NCBI GenBank assembly: GCA_963662155.1
Contig: OY759261.1
Location: 9,442,479 to 9,506,478, forward strand
Direction: 5' to 3'
Length of the DNA: 64,000 nucleotides
DNA from: Lamellibrachia columna
Lineage: Eukaryota; Annelida; Polychaeta; Sabellida; Siboglinidae
Each line of letters starts with the position of its first letter. Position 1 is the stretch's first letter. Positions 24,642-36,199 of the stretch are shown piece by piece. The translations under genes were made by a program, and so were the position numbers. The notes beneath the pieces are model-generated. The model saw only the letters and a list, made by a program, of their open reading frames with translations, had not been told where the DNA came from and did not search any database.

Positions 24642-26079
24642 GTGCACTTTCTTGTTATGTCCTTGTTTATGTTATTCATTGTATTTGTTTTCGATTTACC
24701 ATGGACCTTTTCCCAGTACCATAAGACCACTCTAGAAACCACTTCGGAACAAACTTCCCTTTCTTACCATCTACAATTGAGTGATGCAAATTCAGTCCAA
24801 GTCTGCAAATCCCTCTTCAGTTCTACACTTGGTCTGTCGAAAAGAATTGTTGTTTCATGGTTATATAATGTGAACAACAATAATCAACCACAAACCAAGA
24901 CTCCTAAAACTGGTGAGTAAAGAGTAGTAAACAAATTGTCCTGAATTTGCAAAAAAGCAGACCCTCAACAGTGCTCAACTGATGGCTTTGCTGTACATAA
25001 TCTTCACTCCCCGTGACATTTTGACAATATATATTCGCACACAACTTTGTTCTTTTTCTTTCAGGCAAATGTGTTCCAGTGGGAGAGGATTTTTTTCCTG
25101 AAGCATTGGCTCGCCGGCTTTCCGACTCTCCCGTCATATTACTGCCGTAATGTTCCTGTGTACCAAAGCAAGATTGTTTTATGTCCAGGCACACAAAGGC
25201 CAACCTGCATAGCGAATGCGGATGCTAGTACTCGAGTATTTAGTTTTTTTCAGCACAGTCTTCTAGGAACGGAATTTCTCTGTATTCATCCCAAGGAAAG
25301 GTCAGTGCGATGTATGTGTTACTGCAAAGCATGGAAACACTGATCAAGCTATGTTTGACGCACACGTCAAAGCTAAAGATCAATCTAGAGCAGATAAAAC
25401 AAGTGACAAGGAGGCAGCTAATGACAAGTTATCTGTGCGGACAATGGACTTGCAGGCAGTGCCCCTTTGTCCAAAGACAAAGGTCAGTACAATATATTAC
25501 AAAACCAAATTGTAAGTTTTGCAAATGTTACCCTCATTAACATGAGGACGGAGGATGGTTACTGCTACGCTTGGAATGATGCTGAAGGCAACCTCAGTAG
25601 TGAGGTTTTTGCCCACCTCCTGTTCAAGCATTTTAAGAGGGTACTCGACATCAATCCCAGCATCGAAAAGCTCTGGAGCGATGGATGTGGGTACCAGAAC
25701 CGCAACACAACGATTACAAATGCATAGATATATCTAGCCATGACATATGGCGTTCAAATTGGGCAGAAGTATCTTGTCACTGGCGACATTCAAATGGAGT
25801 GTAACAGCAGACACAGCATAATTGAGAGAAGAAATTGTGGGCGATATCTTCACGCCTCGTGATTACATTGTCATATTTGAGAGTGCTCGTATACGACCAT
25901 CTCCATGTCATGTTAGCCAGGTCTTCCACCTTGAAATGATGAAGTTGTCCGGCAGTTATGTCACCAGCATTATACTTGGGAAGAGAGCTGGTGCTCTCAC
26001 AGTGCACAACCTCAATGCTTTGGAGAACTCAAGTTCAGGGCAGATTAGGAGAAGACAAGTGGATCTGAAACATCAATAG
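24642..26079 (+). pseudogene. Degenerate transposase-like gene (DUF7869-type) with a retained intron
   Basis: The pieces appear in the right order on one strand. S-V-Q-V-C-K-S-L-F-S-S-T-L-G-L (near 24800) resembles the N-terminal block of a widespread invertebrate mobile-element protein. A GTGAGT donor at 24913 and TTTCTTTCAG ending at 25064 bound a 152-bp intron. Then come P-T-L-P-S-Y-Y-C-R, Q-C-D-V-C (Cys pair), K-L-W-S-D-G-C-G-Y-Q-N-R-N (near 25700) and Q-M-E-C-N-S-R-H-S-I-I-E-R-R (near 25820). The last two motifs are typical of an RNase H-fold, DDE-like domain. Frame changes occur at a T run near 25090 and near 25300, 25510 and 25830, and there is a TAG at 25725, so no functional protein can be made. 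The family assignment is from memory of motif order and needs a profile search. Confidence 0.6.
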
Positions 26080-26239
26080 TTGTTTAAATGTTTAGGTGGT
26101 AACTAAAAAAAATGTTGGGCAAAACCCCGATAAAGTTAAAATTATCGCTCACTGGAAATCAGCGCTCCCCGGTATTGTGCGAGTGCGCACGTATTTTATT
26201 GAACAACACAATCATCATACAAGAGGGTAGGGTGTAATA

Positions 26240-26946
26240 CCACTACGACTACAACATCAATATGATGAATATGCGACTTGAGCTGTTGTCTTTGTGCGAC
26301 TGCCACACTTTTTCTTGCGTGGATGATACCTTCAGTTCCTTCATTGACGACTATCGTGTTGACGTCTGGTAGAATACCGCTACCCCTAAACAACTGTGGG
26401 TGTAATATCTCCCTTTTGCTCATCTTCAATAGCATGCATCCACTTCACAATTCCAAGCTTTTCGCAATCACTAAGGAGCGCTGGTCGACCTTCGTCACGC
26501 ACAACTTCGATGTAGGTTGATATATTACGCTTCTTGTATTGTACGGATACGCGACAGACACCAATGCTTGGCATCTGTGTTCCGCTGTACGACTTCATGA
26601 CAGCATGGCTCTTTTCCAACGTCGGCGTTGGCTTCATCTTTCGATATTGCCGGTCCGAGACGACGCTGGTATCAGAGCCAGTGTCTACTTTGAACTTGAC
26701 TGAACAGTTCCCAACGCGCAGCTTCTGGTTCCATTGTTGATTGGTCTCCTCGTCACCACTGACTACCAAGCCTACACATGTATCGCTTGCATTGCCTGTA
26801 GCTTCATTGTGCGATACGTAAAGAAAATTTCCCTTATTTGACTTATTTCTGCATACATGGGAAAATTTCCCATTTTTCCATATTATTGCATGCTTTCCCA
26901 TCAGCTGGACAAGCCCGAGGCGCAAGTACTGTGTCGCAACTGCCAC
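26240..26946 (-). pseudogene. Gypsy aspartic protease and N-terminus of reverse transcriptase
   Basis: A 186-codon open frame (26946-26386) contains V-D-T-G-S-D-T-S-V-V, the retropepsin active-site motif with its catalytic Asp, followed by a typical flap-side region. In the next frame (26435-26240) the sequence P-Q-L-F-R-G-S-G-I-L-P and A-V-A-Q-R-Q-Q-L-K begins the Gypsy reverse transcriptase. The reading then fails. Upstream is a zinc-knuckle-like region (C-G-S-C-D-T) joined to gag. In the family, Gag-Pol is processed by this protease inside virus-like particles. Confidence 0.8.
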
Positions 26947-27890
26947 ACTTCTCCGCGGAACTCTTTGGTGTCATCGGATTTTGGTAAGTTTTCTTCTGTC
27001 GGTGTCTCTCCCTGGCGTAGCAGTTATTGATATTTGCATATATGTCCACTGTTGCTGCTAGCGATTGCATCTGCCGCTCACTTGCCTCCGCGTCTCGGCA
27101 TATCTGTATTGCCTTGTCGAGTGTTAGGTCATCCTCACGTAACAGCCGTTTTCGCACTCTTTAACTGGTGATGCCCAAAACATGACGATCGCGTGTCCTA
27201 CTGTCCCTTAGATTTTCAAACTGGAACATTTGTGCTTTAGTTGTCAAGTCCTTTACGAATTGTTTAATCGATTCCACTTAACATTGGTTTCGTCTGTGGA
27301 TAACGTATCGTTCGTACGTCTCGTTTGTTTTGGGGTTGCAGAATGAATTAAACTTCCCAATCACCACGTCATAGTTCCCTTTCTCCTTAGCATTTAGTAC
27401 GAAGCTGTTAAACATTTAGATGGCTTCCATTCTCGCAACATGTAAAAACAACTCTACTTTCTGCTTATCGGGTTTAGCATCAAACACCGATGCATTCATG
27501 CACATTTCAAATTATTGCTTAAACTTTCGACAGTTTTCTGCGATGTTTCCTGTGAGTACAATTTCATAAAGTCTGTCGGATAGATTCAGCCATCTCGGTG
27601 ACATTGACGTTACAAGCACGCCTGTCACTCGCTAGCTGTCACTGAGAAAGTTAATTGAATTTGCAACTTTAATTTCTTCTCATGTCGCTATGCCGAGCCA
27701 CGGTCGCTGTGTACAACATTGTTGTTCTTGCGACATATCATCGAACGGTGACAATTTGTCGTCTAGCAGCTATTTCACCTAGTCCTGACTTGCCTACGAC
27801 GTCGGTCATGACAGCATGCTCGATTAACAGCGAACTGTCAAGTCAACAGCGTCCCACTTAGCTGCACTTAGCTGAAGTTCCACTGTTGAG
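26850..27890 (-). pseudogene. Gypsy gag-like region, broken
   Basis: The last part (27157-26843) is open and has K-A-I-Q-I-C-R-D-A-E-A-S-E, a common motif just before the zinc knuckle of invertebrate Gypsy Gag proteins. Further upstream, pieces in the same or adjacent frames (such as F-N-S-F-C-N-P-K-T-N-E-T-Y-E-R near 27330) fit the capsid-like part, interrupted by at least four stops. Gag forms the particle shell in intact elements. Confidence 0.65.
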
Positions 27891-27908
27891 CGTGGGTCAA
27901 CTCCATAA

Positions 27909-27919
27909 TTCTGACACCA
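27909..27919 (-). promoter_or_regulatory. tRNA-Leu-type primer-binding site
   Basis: Immediately inside the LTR the - strand reads TGGTGTCAGAA, complementary to the 3' end of animal leucine tRNAs including the CCA. Reverse transcription of the element would have been primed here. It fixes the LTR edge at 27919/27920. Confidence 0.7.
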
Positions 27920-28006
27920 TGTAATGCTTTATGGCATAATTAATGTTTATGGAAAAACAATATATCCAAATGTATAATGTTTAATATGCGAACATCAGCG
28001 CACTAC

Positions 28007-28092
<86 letters not shown>

Positions 28093-28164
28093 GATTGATA
28101 AATAACTGGAGCCGTTTGTGGGACATCCGTGTAGCAAAGACATTGACTGTGATATAAATAATCA
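27920..28164 (-). repeat. 5' LTR of the Gypsy remnant, expanded by (AT)n
   Basis: Starts TGTAATGC at 27920 and ends near a CA at 28164, the usual TG...CA ends. About 80 bp in the middle is a pure AT tract (28010-28090) absent from the solo copy at 18503, so the microsatellite grew within the LTR after insertion. Confidence 0.7.
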
Positions 28165-29049
<885 letters not shown>

Positions 29050-29790
29050 AAAGTGGATTAACGAAGATGTGTGAATTAGGGTATGGCATGGCTACGGATG
29101 AATGCATTGCCAGGGACGGACGTCCATATGGTGGTTGTGCGATCTTGTGGAAATGAACACTTAAGACAGGGGGCTTAAGTGCAATCATGTAAGGTTTTGT
29201 GGCATTAAGATTCAAATTAGCAATAACTGTGAAAACGTGTCTCAATGCATACATGCCCTGTGATGGCCGATCAGACGATGATAACTTTGCTGAATGTGTG
29301 GATGTTTTAGTTGAAATACAACAGTTAATACACAGTTATAATTCCGTATATGTTATATACGGGGTTGACATGAACACTAACTTGGCTAGGAGTACACCTC
29401 ATGCACATGATTTGAGGAATTTTATATTGGATTTTAATATTACTGTATGTATAAATGCGCATATACGTATGTAAGTCCAAACGGTTTTAGCTCTAAAATT
29501 TATAATTTTATAGTCACGGCTACAATGGGACAGAGGGAGCTGGAATGTTCTATTATAGATAACTTGTTGATTTCCGATCAAGTACCACTTAACGTCAGGT
29601 TGGATATAATGTTGATCACATGTTTGAAAGGAACTATTGTCAAAGGTTAGACTGGCATAAAGCATATTGCTGAACGAATTTATCATTACAGTAGTGACCT
29701 TGAATGTAAGCGTTTCATGTTACTATATGACAAAGGGGCATTGCAGTGTAAGAATGCTATGTGTAAAAAAACATGTCAATGAATGGTCTA
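29050..29790 (+). mobile_element. LINE endonuclease fragment
   Basis: The + strand shows G-R-P-Y-G-G-C-A-I-L-W-K (29125-29160), V-Y-V-I-Y-G-V-D-M-N-T-N (29340-29380, the G-D-x-N block of apurinic-like endonucleases with G-V in place of G-G or G-D) and S-D-Q-V-P-L (near 29575, where S-D-H is expected). The catalytic His of SDH is thus lost. Frames are mostly intact between 29199 and 29650, but a stop at 29472 and loss of the polymerase make it dead. Confidence 0.75.
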
Positions 29791-30360
29791 CCTTCTTTGC
29801 CATGCCCGTAACCCAGATGCCCTTCGGGCAATATTTGGGCTGGTGAGTTCATTGACCTATCCCTCCTCAATAAGCCAGACCAACTCCCGCAGCATGATTA
29901 TGCCATGTCTGTACAGGGCGCTGCCTTTAGCCCCTCTTTATGTGTGTCCCCGGCAAAGACCAAGAAAAATTAGACCTTCTTTTTTTCAGATGTGTATGTA
30001 AGCATTCCAAATGTATATGTCAGTCTATTTGATGCAGCCCACTAACCTTCCTTGTGCAACTAAAATGGTAAAATACATCGAGGTCGTTCGAGGCCTGGCG
30101 CAGTAGGGGGCCGATTGGCGGTCATAAAACCAAGTTTCTATGTGGGCATGGGACTCGATCAACTGGGAGCTATGGCTGAAGGCATCTCAAACTAAGGCAG
30201 ATTAGTTGCAGCCCATAGGGTCAAGCTTTCCAGTCAAGGGCAGGTTCAGACCCCCAACTGTAAGTCCATGCTTTAACAAAAAAACGTGCAACATATATTT
30301 TCACTTAACATGTAAACGTATATCCATAGGCCTACATGACAGTTTGTATTTTGGACGACG
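29791..30360. other. No gene seen
   Basis: Unique sequence with a short stretch (30297-30360) related to 59873-59950, both containing CCATAGGCCTA. It may extend the outer edge of the Polinton inverted repeat or be another dispersed repeat. Confidence 0.4.
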
Positions 30361-30689
30361 GATTGACATAGGTAGTAGTAGATTATATGTTTATAAACAT
30401 CAATGATGGGATGAGTATTGGAATGTTTACGGTCATTGTGGTCATCGAGGTGGCCATTGGTTCACTCCGGTCAGATGAGGGTTGACATGGGTGTTCCTGG
30501 CATGCTTAGGGGAATTACTGGTCGATCTAGGGTCAATATGGGGACACAGCATGGTCAACGAAGACGTCGAGGGTCGTGTGTGGTGAGTAGGGTCATCCAG
30601 GATTATTTATCAGAGGGAACGTCTCGACAATACAGGCCGATAGGGATTATCTAAAAAAATAGAGACCCGAGCTTAGGGGTGAATCAACA
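30361..30689 (+). repeat. Left terminal inverted repeat of the Polinton
   Basis: Matches the reverse complement of 32135-32435, from GATTGACATAGGTAGTAGTA to GGGTGAATCAACA, with scattered mismatches and an extra ~29 bp near 30625-30655. It contains several GGGT/GGTC-rich segments. Confidence 0.85.
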
Positions 30690-30747
30690 CCGCCAAAAGC
30701 TCCAAGGATGTGGTGAGATCAAGAGACTTACATGGAGAGGCCTCGAG

Positions 30748-31670
30748 TCTGTATTTAGCCAATGGTCCGGTGAATAAAGATACCCCCGTGACCTTTTCAA
30801 CCAACACGTATCCGTATCTACATCGAAACGGCGTTGAGCTACGGTAGCGAAGCTAAATACACGCAACTGACGAGTCAGCTGTGGTAAAAGAAACATCGTT
30901 GGTCACATGGAAGCGATATACGATACCAACGAAGGGTTGCTAGATCGGAAAACGTACTTTTCGCATAGTCGTTTCGTCGAACTAATGGAACGAATCCACG
31001 TGGAACTGTTCCTGCAAGGCAGTTTCCGTCAATGGGACCAGCATCAAGATTCGAATCGTACGAAATAAGGAGGCATTCGCCCTAAAGGCCTCTGGCGCAG
31101 CTCCATATGGTTCACACCGTGGACACCAACATGTTCGTGAGAAAAGCTGCCCTGGGACCAACTGTCCAAATGGCTCACATCAATGCACTCTCCTAGAGTT
31201 CGGCCAATTACCCTTTGCCTCCCGTCCACTGCAAAGTGTACTCCATCCTGTAAGGGACATGTCGCACATTTGTTCATCGGCACCCTGTCGAAGCGTCTTT
31301 TGCTGTGCTGCATTGACAACGACGCTTTCAATGAGGCGTACACTAAAACCCCGCTTGACGACAAAGCACAACGACGTCAACATCCTCTCCGTATATGTGG
31401 ACGGTCGACTGGTGCCCGCCAATCCCCTTCTTCCGATTTTCCCTGATTGACGGTACATCATGAGTTAATTCAAACTGTTCGCCTCGACCGGAGAGGTGTC
31501 GCAGGACGCCTCGACCGGAGAGGTGTCGCATGTGTTGCCACATGACACAAAAGGGCAACCTGCGCATCGAGATTCATTTCGCCGCGGCACTCGCTCAGAC
31601 CGTGAACGTGTAAGATGAATTCTAGGTGCTCGAAATCGACAACAGCAGGAACGTCATTGACGATTACTGA
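30748..31670 (+). pseudogene. Polinton capsid-type protein relic (F54H12.2-like)
   Basis: Pieces in shifting frames on the + strand correspond to the F54H12.2-like Polinton structural protein: F-S-T-N-T-Y-P-Y (about 30800), a middle segment around 30950, I-D-N-D-A-F-N-E-A-Y and V-D-G-R-L-V-P-A (31310-31420), then L-R-I-E-I-H-F-A-A-A-L near 31575 and a final E-I-D-N-S-R-N-V before a TGA at 31668-31670. At least three frame changes, two internal stops near the end and a 28-bp duplication (31482-31533) destroy it. Family role: virion shell component. No restored protein is given. Confidence 0.65.
31482..31533. repeat. 28-bp tandem duplication
   Basis: CGCCTCGACCGGAGAGGTGT occurs twice, separated by 8 bp, inside the capsid-type relic. 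Confidence 0.9.
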
Positions 31671-31734
31671 TAAACTACGAATAGATCGCGCTACTTCTGG
31701 CAAGGAACGTGCAAACTAGTAACGTCATCCACGA

Positions 31735-32072
31735 CGTGATACCCAAAGACGGGCTGCAGACGAAGATAGACGCTTCCTCGATCGATTTCGTTTGCAACAC
31801 TAACGACTACATTCCTCCCGGTCAATACTGGTTCGCTCTTTGCGTGGGCGATGACAGAAGCGGCGAATACTTCTCTTCTTAAGGACTAATGTCGCTACAG
31901 GCCGCATTCCGCACATTCCTGAATAAACATTGTTCGGAGTGGACTCACAATGCCAAGAGACTTCAGAATCATCTACGTAACGTGGGCGGACAACACTGCG
32001 TCGCTTATTTATTGCTTCGATGTAACGGGGTGTCGATGAACGCATTTACTCAGAATTTGTGTACCTATTTAT
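31735..32072 (+). pseudogene. Polinton adenain-like cysteine protease relic, C-terminal half
   Basis: The + strand reads Y-I-P-P-G-Q-Y-W-F-A-L-C-V, G-E-Y-F-S-S (then a stop), L-Q-N-H-L-R-N-V-G-G and Q-H-C-V-A-Y-L-L-L-R-C. The arrangement fits the adenovirus-type maturation protease of Polintons. The catalytic His expected just before the W appears as Tyr, while the Cys region is still visible. A TAA at about 31880 breaks it. It follows the capsid-type relic directly, a common Polinton neighbourhood. Confidence 0.6.
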
Positions 32073-32134
32073 TCGTTAACAATTGTCCCCTGTTCCATTA
32101 GCTTAAAACTCTAAGAGACGGTAAAATGTAGTAT

Positions 32135-32435
32135 TGTTGATTCACCCTTCAGCACGGGGCCTCTATTTTTGAGACGATCCCTCTCGTAAATTATCATGGA
32201 TGACCCTACTGACCACACACGACCCTCGACGTCATCATTGACCATGCCATAACCCCAGATTGACCCTAGATCGACCAGACATTCCCCTAAGAATGACAGG
32301 AAGACCCACGTTAACCCTCACGTGACCGGAGGTAGCAAATGACCACTTCGATGACCACAATGACTGCAAACAATCCAATATTCATCCCAACCTTATGGTT
32401 TATAAACATATAATCTACTACTACCTATGTCAATC
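32135..32435 (-). repeat. Right terminal inverted repeat of the Polinton
   Basis: Inverted partner of 30361-30689. The outer edge at 32435 is where the match weakens; a target-site duplication is not evident. Confidence 0.85.
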
Positions 32436-33009
32436 CGTACGACTCGGTCTTGAATGAAAACCTCTGTCGTTTAAATGTCATCATCATTAATCCAACTGTC
32501 ATATATACCACAGTCGGTCGGCCTATTTATCCATAGACCACATGGTTACGTGCGTAAGTGCGTGCATGCGTGCGTATGTGAGTGCTTCCCGGCGTGTGAA
32601 AGTGTGAGCCACCATTCTCAAAAGGAGGAATTGGGATATGGTGGGGGTGATTTACAATTAAACAGCATTTCTGTGAATGTCGAATATTATTAATGAAAGA
32701 TAAAACAAGGATGAAAATCGACACGCAAATCTCGACGCGGCGATCCTCACCCTGCGTTTATCGCTAGCAGTTCAACACTAACTACAACAGGACAAAGAAA
32801 ACAATAATACCAAAGAAAGGGGAAATATTGTTTATTTAGAAAACTACTAAAAACAACGATTATAAAAGTGTTTGTAATCGGATGCTGAAAGATAGGTTGT
32901 GATTATTGTATTCCTTCTGAAGTATTATAATAATGTTTGATGTCCGTGTTGTGAACAAACAAAAGTCCATTCCATCATTAACTAAAAATCCCTCTGCTCA
33001 TTTGGTTTA
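32436..33009. other. No gene seen
   Basis: A GTGCGT-rich stretch at 32549-32600, otherwise unremarkable. Confidence 0.45.
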
Positions 33010-33470
33010 GATGACGTATGATACCCATGCTATTGTTAACCGTTTTTTGCAGTTATTTTCGATCCATCCAGTGTAGATGAAACACCCTCATCAACATGCC
33101 CTCTCTCCCAACAAAGTATCCCGGCAAAACTAAGAATCCAACTCTCTTCCCCATGCATAGTTTCTGAACTAGTGCGTTGAATAGGCGTGGCATACATGTT
33201 ATATAATTTACATACACCATCTACCGACTGCGTCACTGTACGACCAGGTTTCACGGTCGCTTTCATTTGTAAGACTCAAACAACGTGAATTGAGCTAGCT
33301 GGCACACCATACATAGCTGTGTCCGATTTGTTGTCCAGTCCCTCTTTGCGTTGCTCTCGTCCGCTGGCGCTTCTGTTCCAAGCTCATAGGCGTATACGAC
33401 CATGTTGCACCATATTGTCGCTGTCTGTACAGTTGGTTACGTAAAGCCGGTCATACCAACACCGATTCTT
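33010..33470 (-). mobile_element. SGNH-associated repeat fragment, inverted
   Basis: The - strand contains Y-F-V-G-R-E-G-M-L and, 60 bp on, a run corresponding to the HLN region of the copies at 15790 and 52870, but more diverged. The left part (33290-33470) carries GTTGCTCTCGTCCGCTGGCG and ACCATGTTGCACCATATTGT, shared with 57710 and 61700. Confidence 0.5.
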
Positions 33471-33471
33471 C

Positions 33472-33512
33472 AGTTGCCAACTTGTTGGCTACAACTGTTT
33501 CAGTTGGCAACT
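33472..33512. repeat. Short inverted repeat (hairpin)
   Basis: AGTTGCCAAC (33472-33481) and GTTGGCAACT (33503-33512) form a perfect 10-bp stem with a 21-base loop. TAGTTGCCAAA recurs at 33590. Confidence 0.7.
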
Positions 33513-34430
33513 CAACAGAAACAGTTCTCCAAAAACTGTTGATAATTGTTTTTTTAATTGGCATGTGAATAATCGATCGGCCGATGGTTAGTTGCCAAAT
33601 AGTTGACGGTAGACAAATTGTTGGCGTGTAAGAGTCCTTATTTGTATGGCGGTCTTAAGTCATACACAAGGCTCTGTCAATACAACTACAGTGGTTTTCT
33701 TTATGACATTGACGATCTTCTCTGGGATGCCATACGCATGGATAATCCGGAAGAGTTTGTGCCTATCTACACAGTTAGAGGTGTTTTGAAGTAGATTAAA
33801 CTAATACCAGCTCTGTACTGTTTTGCGTTCTAGTAGAATCTATTTTTATGTCCGTGCTAGTTTACAAATGTAACGACACACCAACAATATACATTACTAC
33901 GCCATAGACGCATATATTTAGCGTCTGCCCATCGACACACAATTTCAGGAACAACTTACTTTGGAAGATTGAATTGTTTTTGCATTGATCACAGTTATTA
34001 CACTAGTGGGGTATACACCTGTAGCTTGTTCATGTGTATGTATTCATTACACCCGTACCTGTAAGCATTCATGGATAGGTTAATGTCAATTGTGACAATT
34101 ATCAACGTAAGACTCAACTGTAATAATATCTTAAATTTATGGAGGGTGGATCTATAATAAATCACAGAGGAGCAGGTCACTCGAAATTATAACGCTTCCT
34201 TCCTAAATATTGACAAGGCTCATATCTATATTAACCCATTACAGTGGTGCTCTTTGTAGAGGTACAACAATCAATCTTTATTCGTGGTCGTCCTACATTT
34301 GACAACCGATTGCTTGTATACAAAAATAAGCAACATCTACCACATGCCTTCGTGCGTGCGTGCTTCTGTGTATGTAGATGTGTTTGCGTGCGTGCGTAAG
34401 TGCATGTGAGAGTGATAATGTGCGTGCGTT

Positions 34431-34432
<2 letters not shown>
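33513..34432. other. No gene seen
   Basis: Open frame 33603-33794 has no recognisable relatives or splice signals. The rest is AT-rich. Confidence 0.4.
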
Positions 34433-34484
<52 letters not shown>

Positions 34485-34530
34485 TGTGCGTGTGCGTGTG
34501 CGTGTGAGTGTGCGTGTGCGTGCGCGTACA
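34433..34530. repeat. (AT)n followed by (GTGCGT)n
   Basis: About 24 AT units then purine-pyrimidine alternating GTGCGT DNA, just 3' of PON copy B. Confidence 0.95.
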
Positions 34531-35029
34531 TGTACGTGCATTATTTGCCGTGGCAAAATGGAACTTATGATGAGAGCTGCAACATCTATGCGTGATGTAC
34601 TTCACAAAGAAGTAATTTTGTGAAGACGCTACCAACGAGCATGTATCGGCGGTAGTGAACAGCGATGCTTGATGCAGAAATTTGTCGTCCGTCGTTGTAC
34701 ACCTCCGCAATGTCTGTCACTTTGGAGTCTTCAGACAAAGTCAGCCGCAGCACCTACGCCGAGCAACATGACGTGACATAGCTATCAGATAATTAACAAT
34801 TTCAATATATCGTGGAGATAGAAAGAACACTAATGGAGATCCTGGTGGTATAAACGAAGGTGATGAATAAATGAAATCGGGAATTCACAAAAGTCAGGAT
34901 TGTAGCAGACAATGTTATCCTCTCGTGTTTGACACACGTATACATACAGAGGGTCTCCTAATTACTACATCAACTTCTCACACATACGACACATCTTAAC
35001 CCAAATGAACCTGTACTCAAACGAGCATG

Positions 35030-35140
35030 AACACACGCACACACACACACGCACTCAAGCACGTATGCACGCACCCACGCACGCAAACAAACACGCACAC
35101 GCACGTACAAGGGCACATCACACACATACACGCACGTGAT
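35030..35140. repeat. CA/ACGC-rich intronic tract
   Basis: Irregular ACAC and ACGC repeats in the last intron of PON copy B. The isolated PON tails elsewhere are fused to similar sequence. Confidence 0.85.
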
Positions 35141-36199
35141 TCAAATACATTTATCTGAAATGCCGGAAGCATTATACTTATCCAGGGAAGGCAGCGGTAT
35201 TGAAACATCAGATATCGTCCTCAATAAAAAACATGCTGGTGCATAATTCAAATACAACTGCCGAAAATATGTTGGCTGGGACTGAATCACATCATATTAT
35301 AACTGTCCTAATACGCGCCGATTAAGTGAAGCATCTGTTTTATAGAATCAAATTGTCCGTACTGATTCTACCGAACCGAGTCCACTGTACCTGCGAAGGC
35401 GATCTGACGGTGTGATGCGGCTTCACGTAGTTCAACAGCGCCTGGGCGTCCGGGTGCCCCGCCACCCACAAGTGACCAGAAACCACGTCAACATTGATGT
35501 TTCCGACAAACATTCCCAGCTGAACCACCTGAAACGCGACAACGATATGACGGACTGATTGAATGACTAATTAAGTAACTAAATAAATAATTAGTTAACT
35601 AACAAACGTCCAATGTGATACCAATCGTCGTTAGAGAATAACGTGTTGAAACCGGAAACGTCAACAGCTATATATTATTGGTTTCTATGCGGCGACGAAT
35701 ATTAAAGAGCTGCCAAATCCACCGCTATGTCATCCATATTTTCTTAATATTGCCATCTATAGATTTATTCAATCTAAATAATTTTTCCACCAGGAGGGAA
35801 ACCTCCTTCCACACTCCCTGTCGCGACCGCGGCGCGAAGTCTTCATCTATCGCCATCACACCATAAATATAGATATCCCATTCTTTGTGCAATGCTACTT
35901 AGCACCTCTGAATATTATGAAAGGCGAGTCACTGTTACTGTCATATTGAGAAGTTAATCCAACAAAGTAACTATTAAACATAGGTCAAACATTATCATGC
36001 CCCACATTTGAGACTAAACAGAGAAAGGTTGTAAGGTTATTCGTAACATTTTGGGAATAAAACGAAGTATCAAAGACATGGAAGTGCAAAGTGAACGGAA
36101 TGGTGATTACGGGTAGCATAAGATAATGATATGAGATATTAACTTGCAGGCTAAATTAAGAAGATATACAGTTGAAATATATTCTTTCTGTTAAATACA

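Larger units (their letters stand above)
26200..28164 (-). mobile_element. Ty3/Gypsy retrotransposon remnant (5' LTR, gag, protease, start of RT)
   Basis: Order on the - strand: LTR (28164-27920), primer-binding site, gag-like region (about 27890-26850), protease and the first codons of reverse transcriptase (26946-26240), then a break. The internal 3' half and 3' LTR are missing. It is dead: gag has several stops and frame changes. A solo copy of the LTR lies at 18503-18650. Confidence 0.8.
30361..32435 (+). mobile_element. Internally deleted Polinton/Maverick (2.1 kb)
   Basis: Two long inverted repeats, 30361-30689 and 32135-32435, enclose 1.45 kb with two recognisable Polinton gene relics in + orientation. 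Complete Polintons are roughly 15-25 kb, with a protein-primed polymerase, integrase, ATPase, protease and capsid genes. Here the polymerase, integrase and ATPase are gone but both ends remain, as in a non-autonomous derivative. Local GC content is clearly higher than in the flanks. Confidence 0.75.

Noticed and set aside
25777..26007. - strand open frame over the transposase-like region
   Set aside because: The + strand carries the conserved motifs; this is a shadow.
30361..32435. Target-site duplication of the mini-Polinton
   Set aside because: The flanks outside the inverted repeats show only chance 3-4 base matches, and the outer edges are uncertain.
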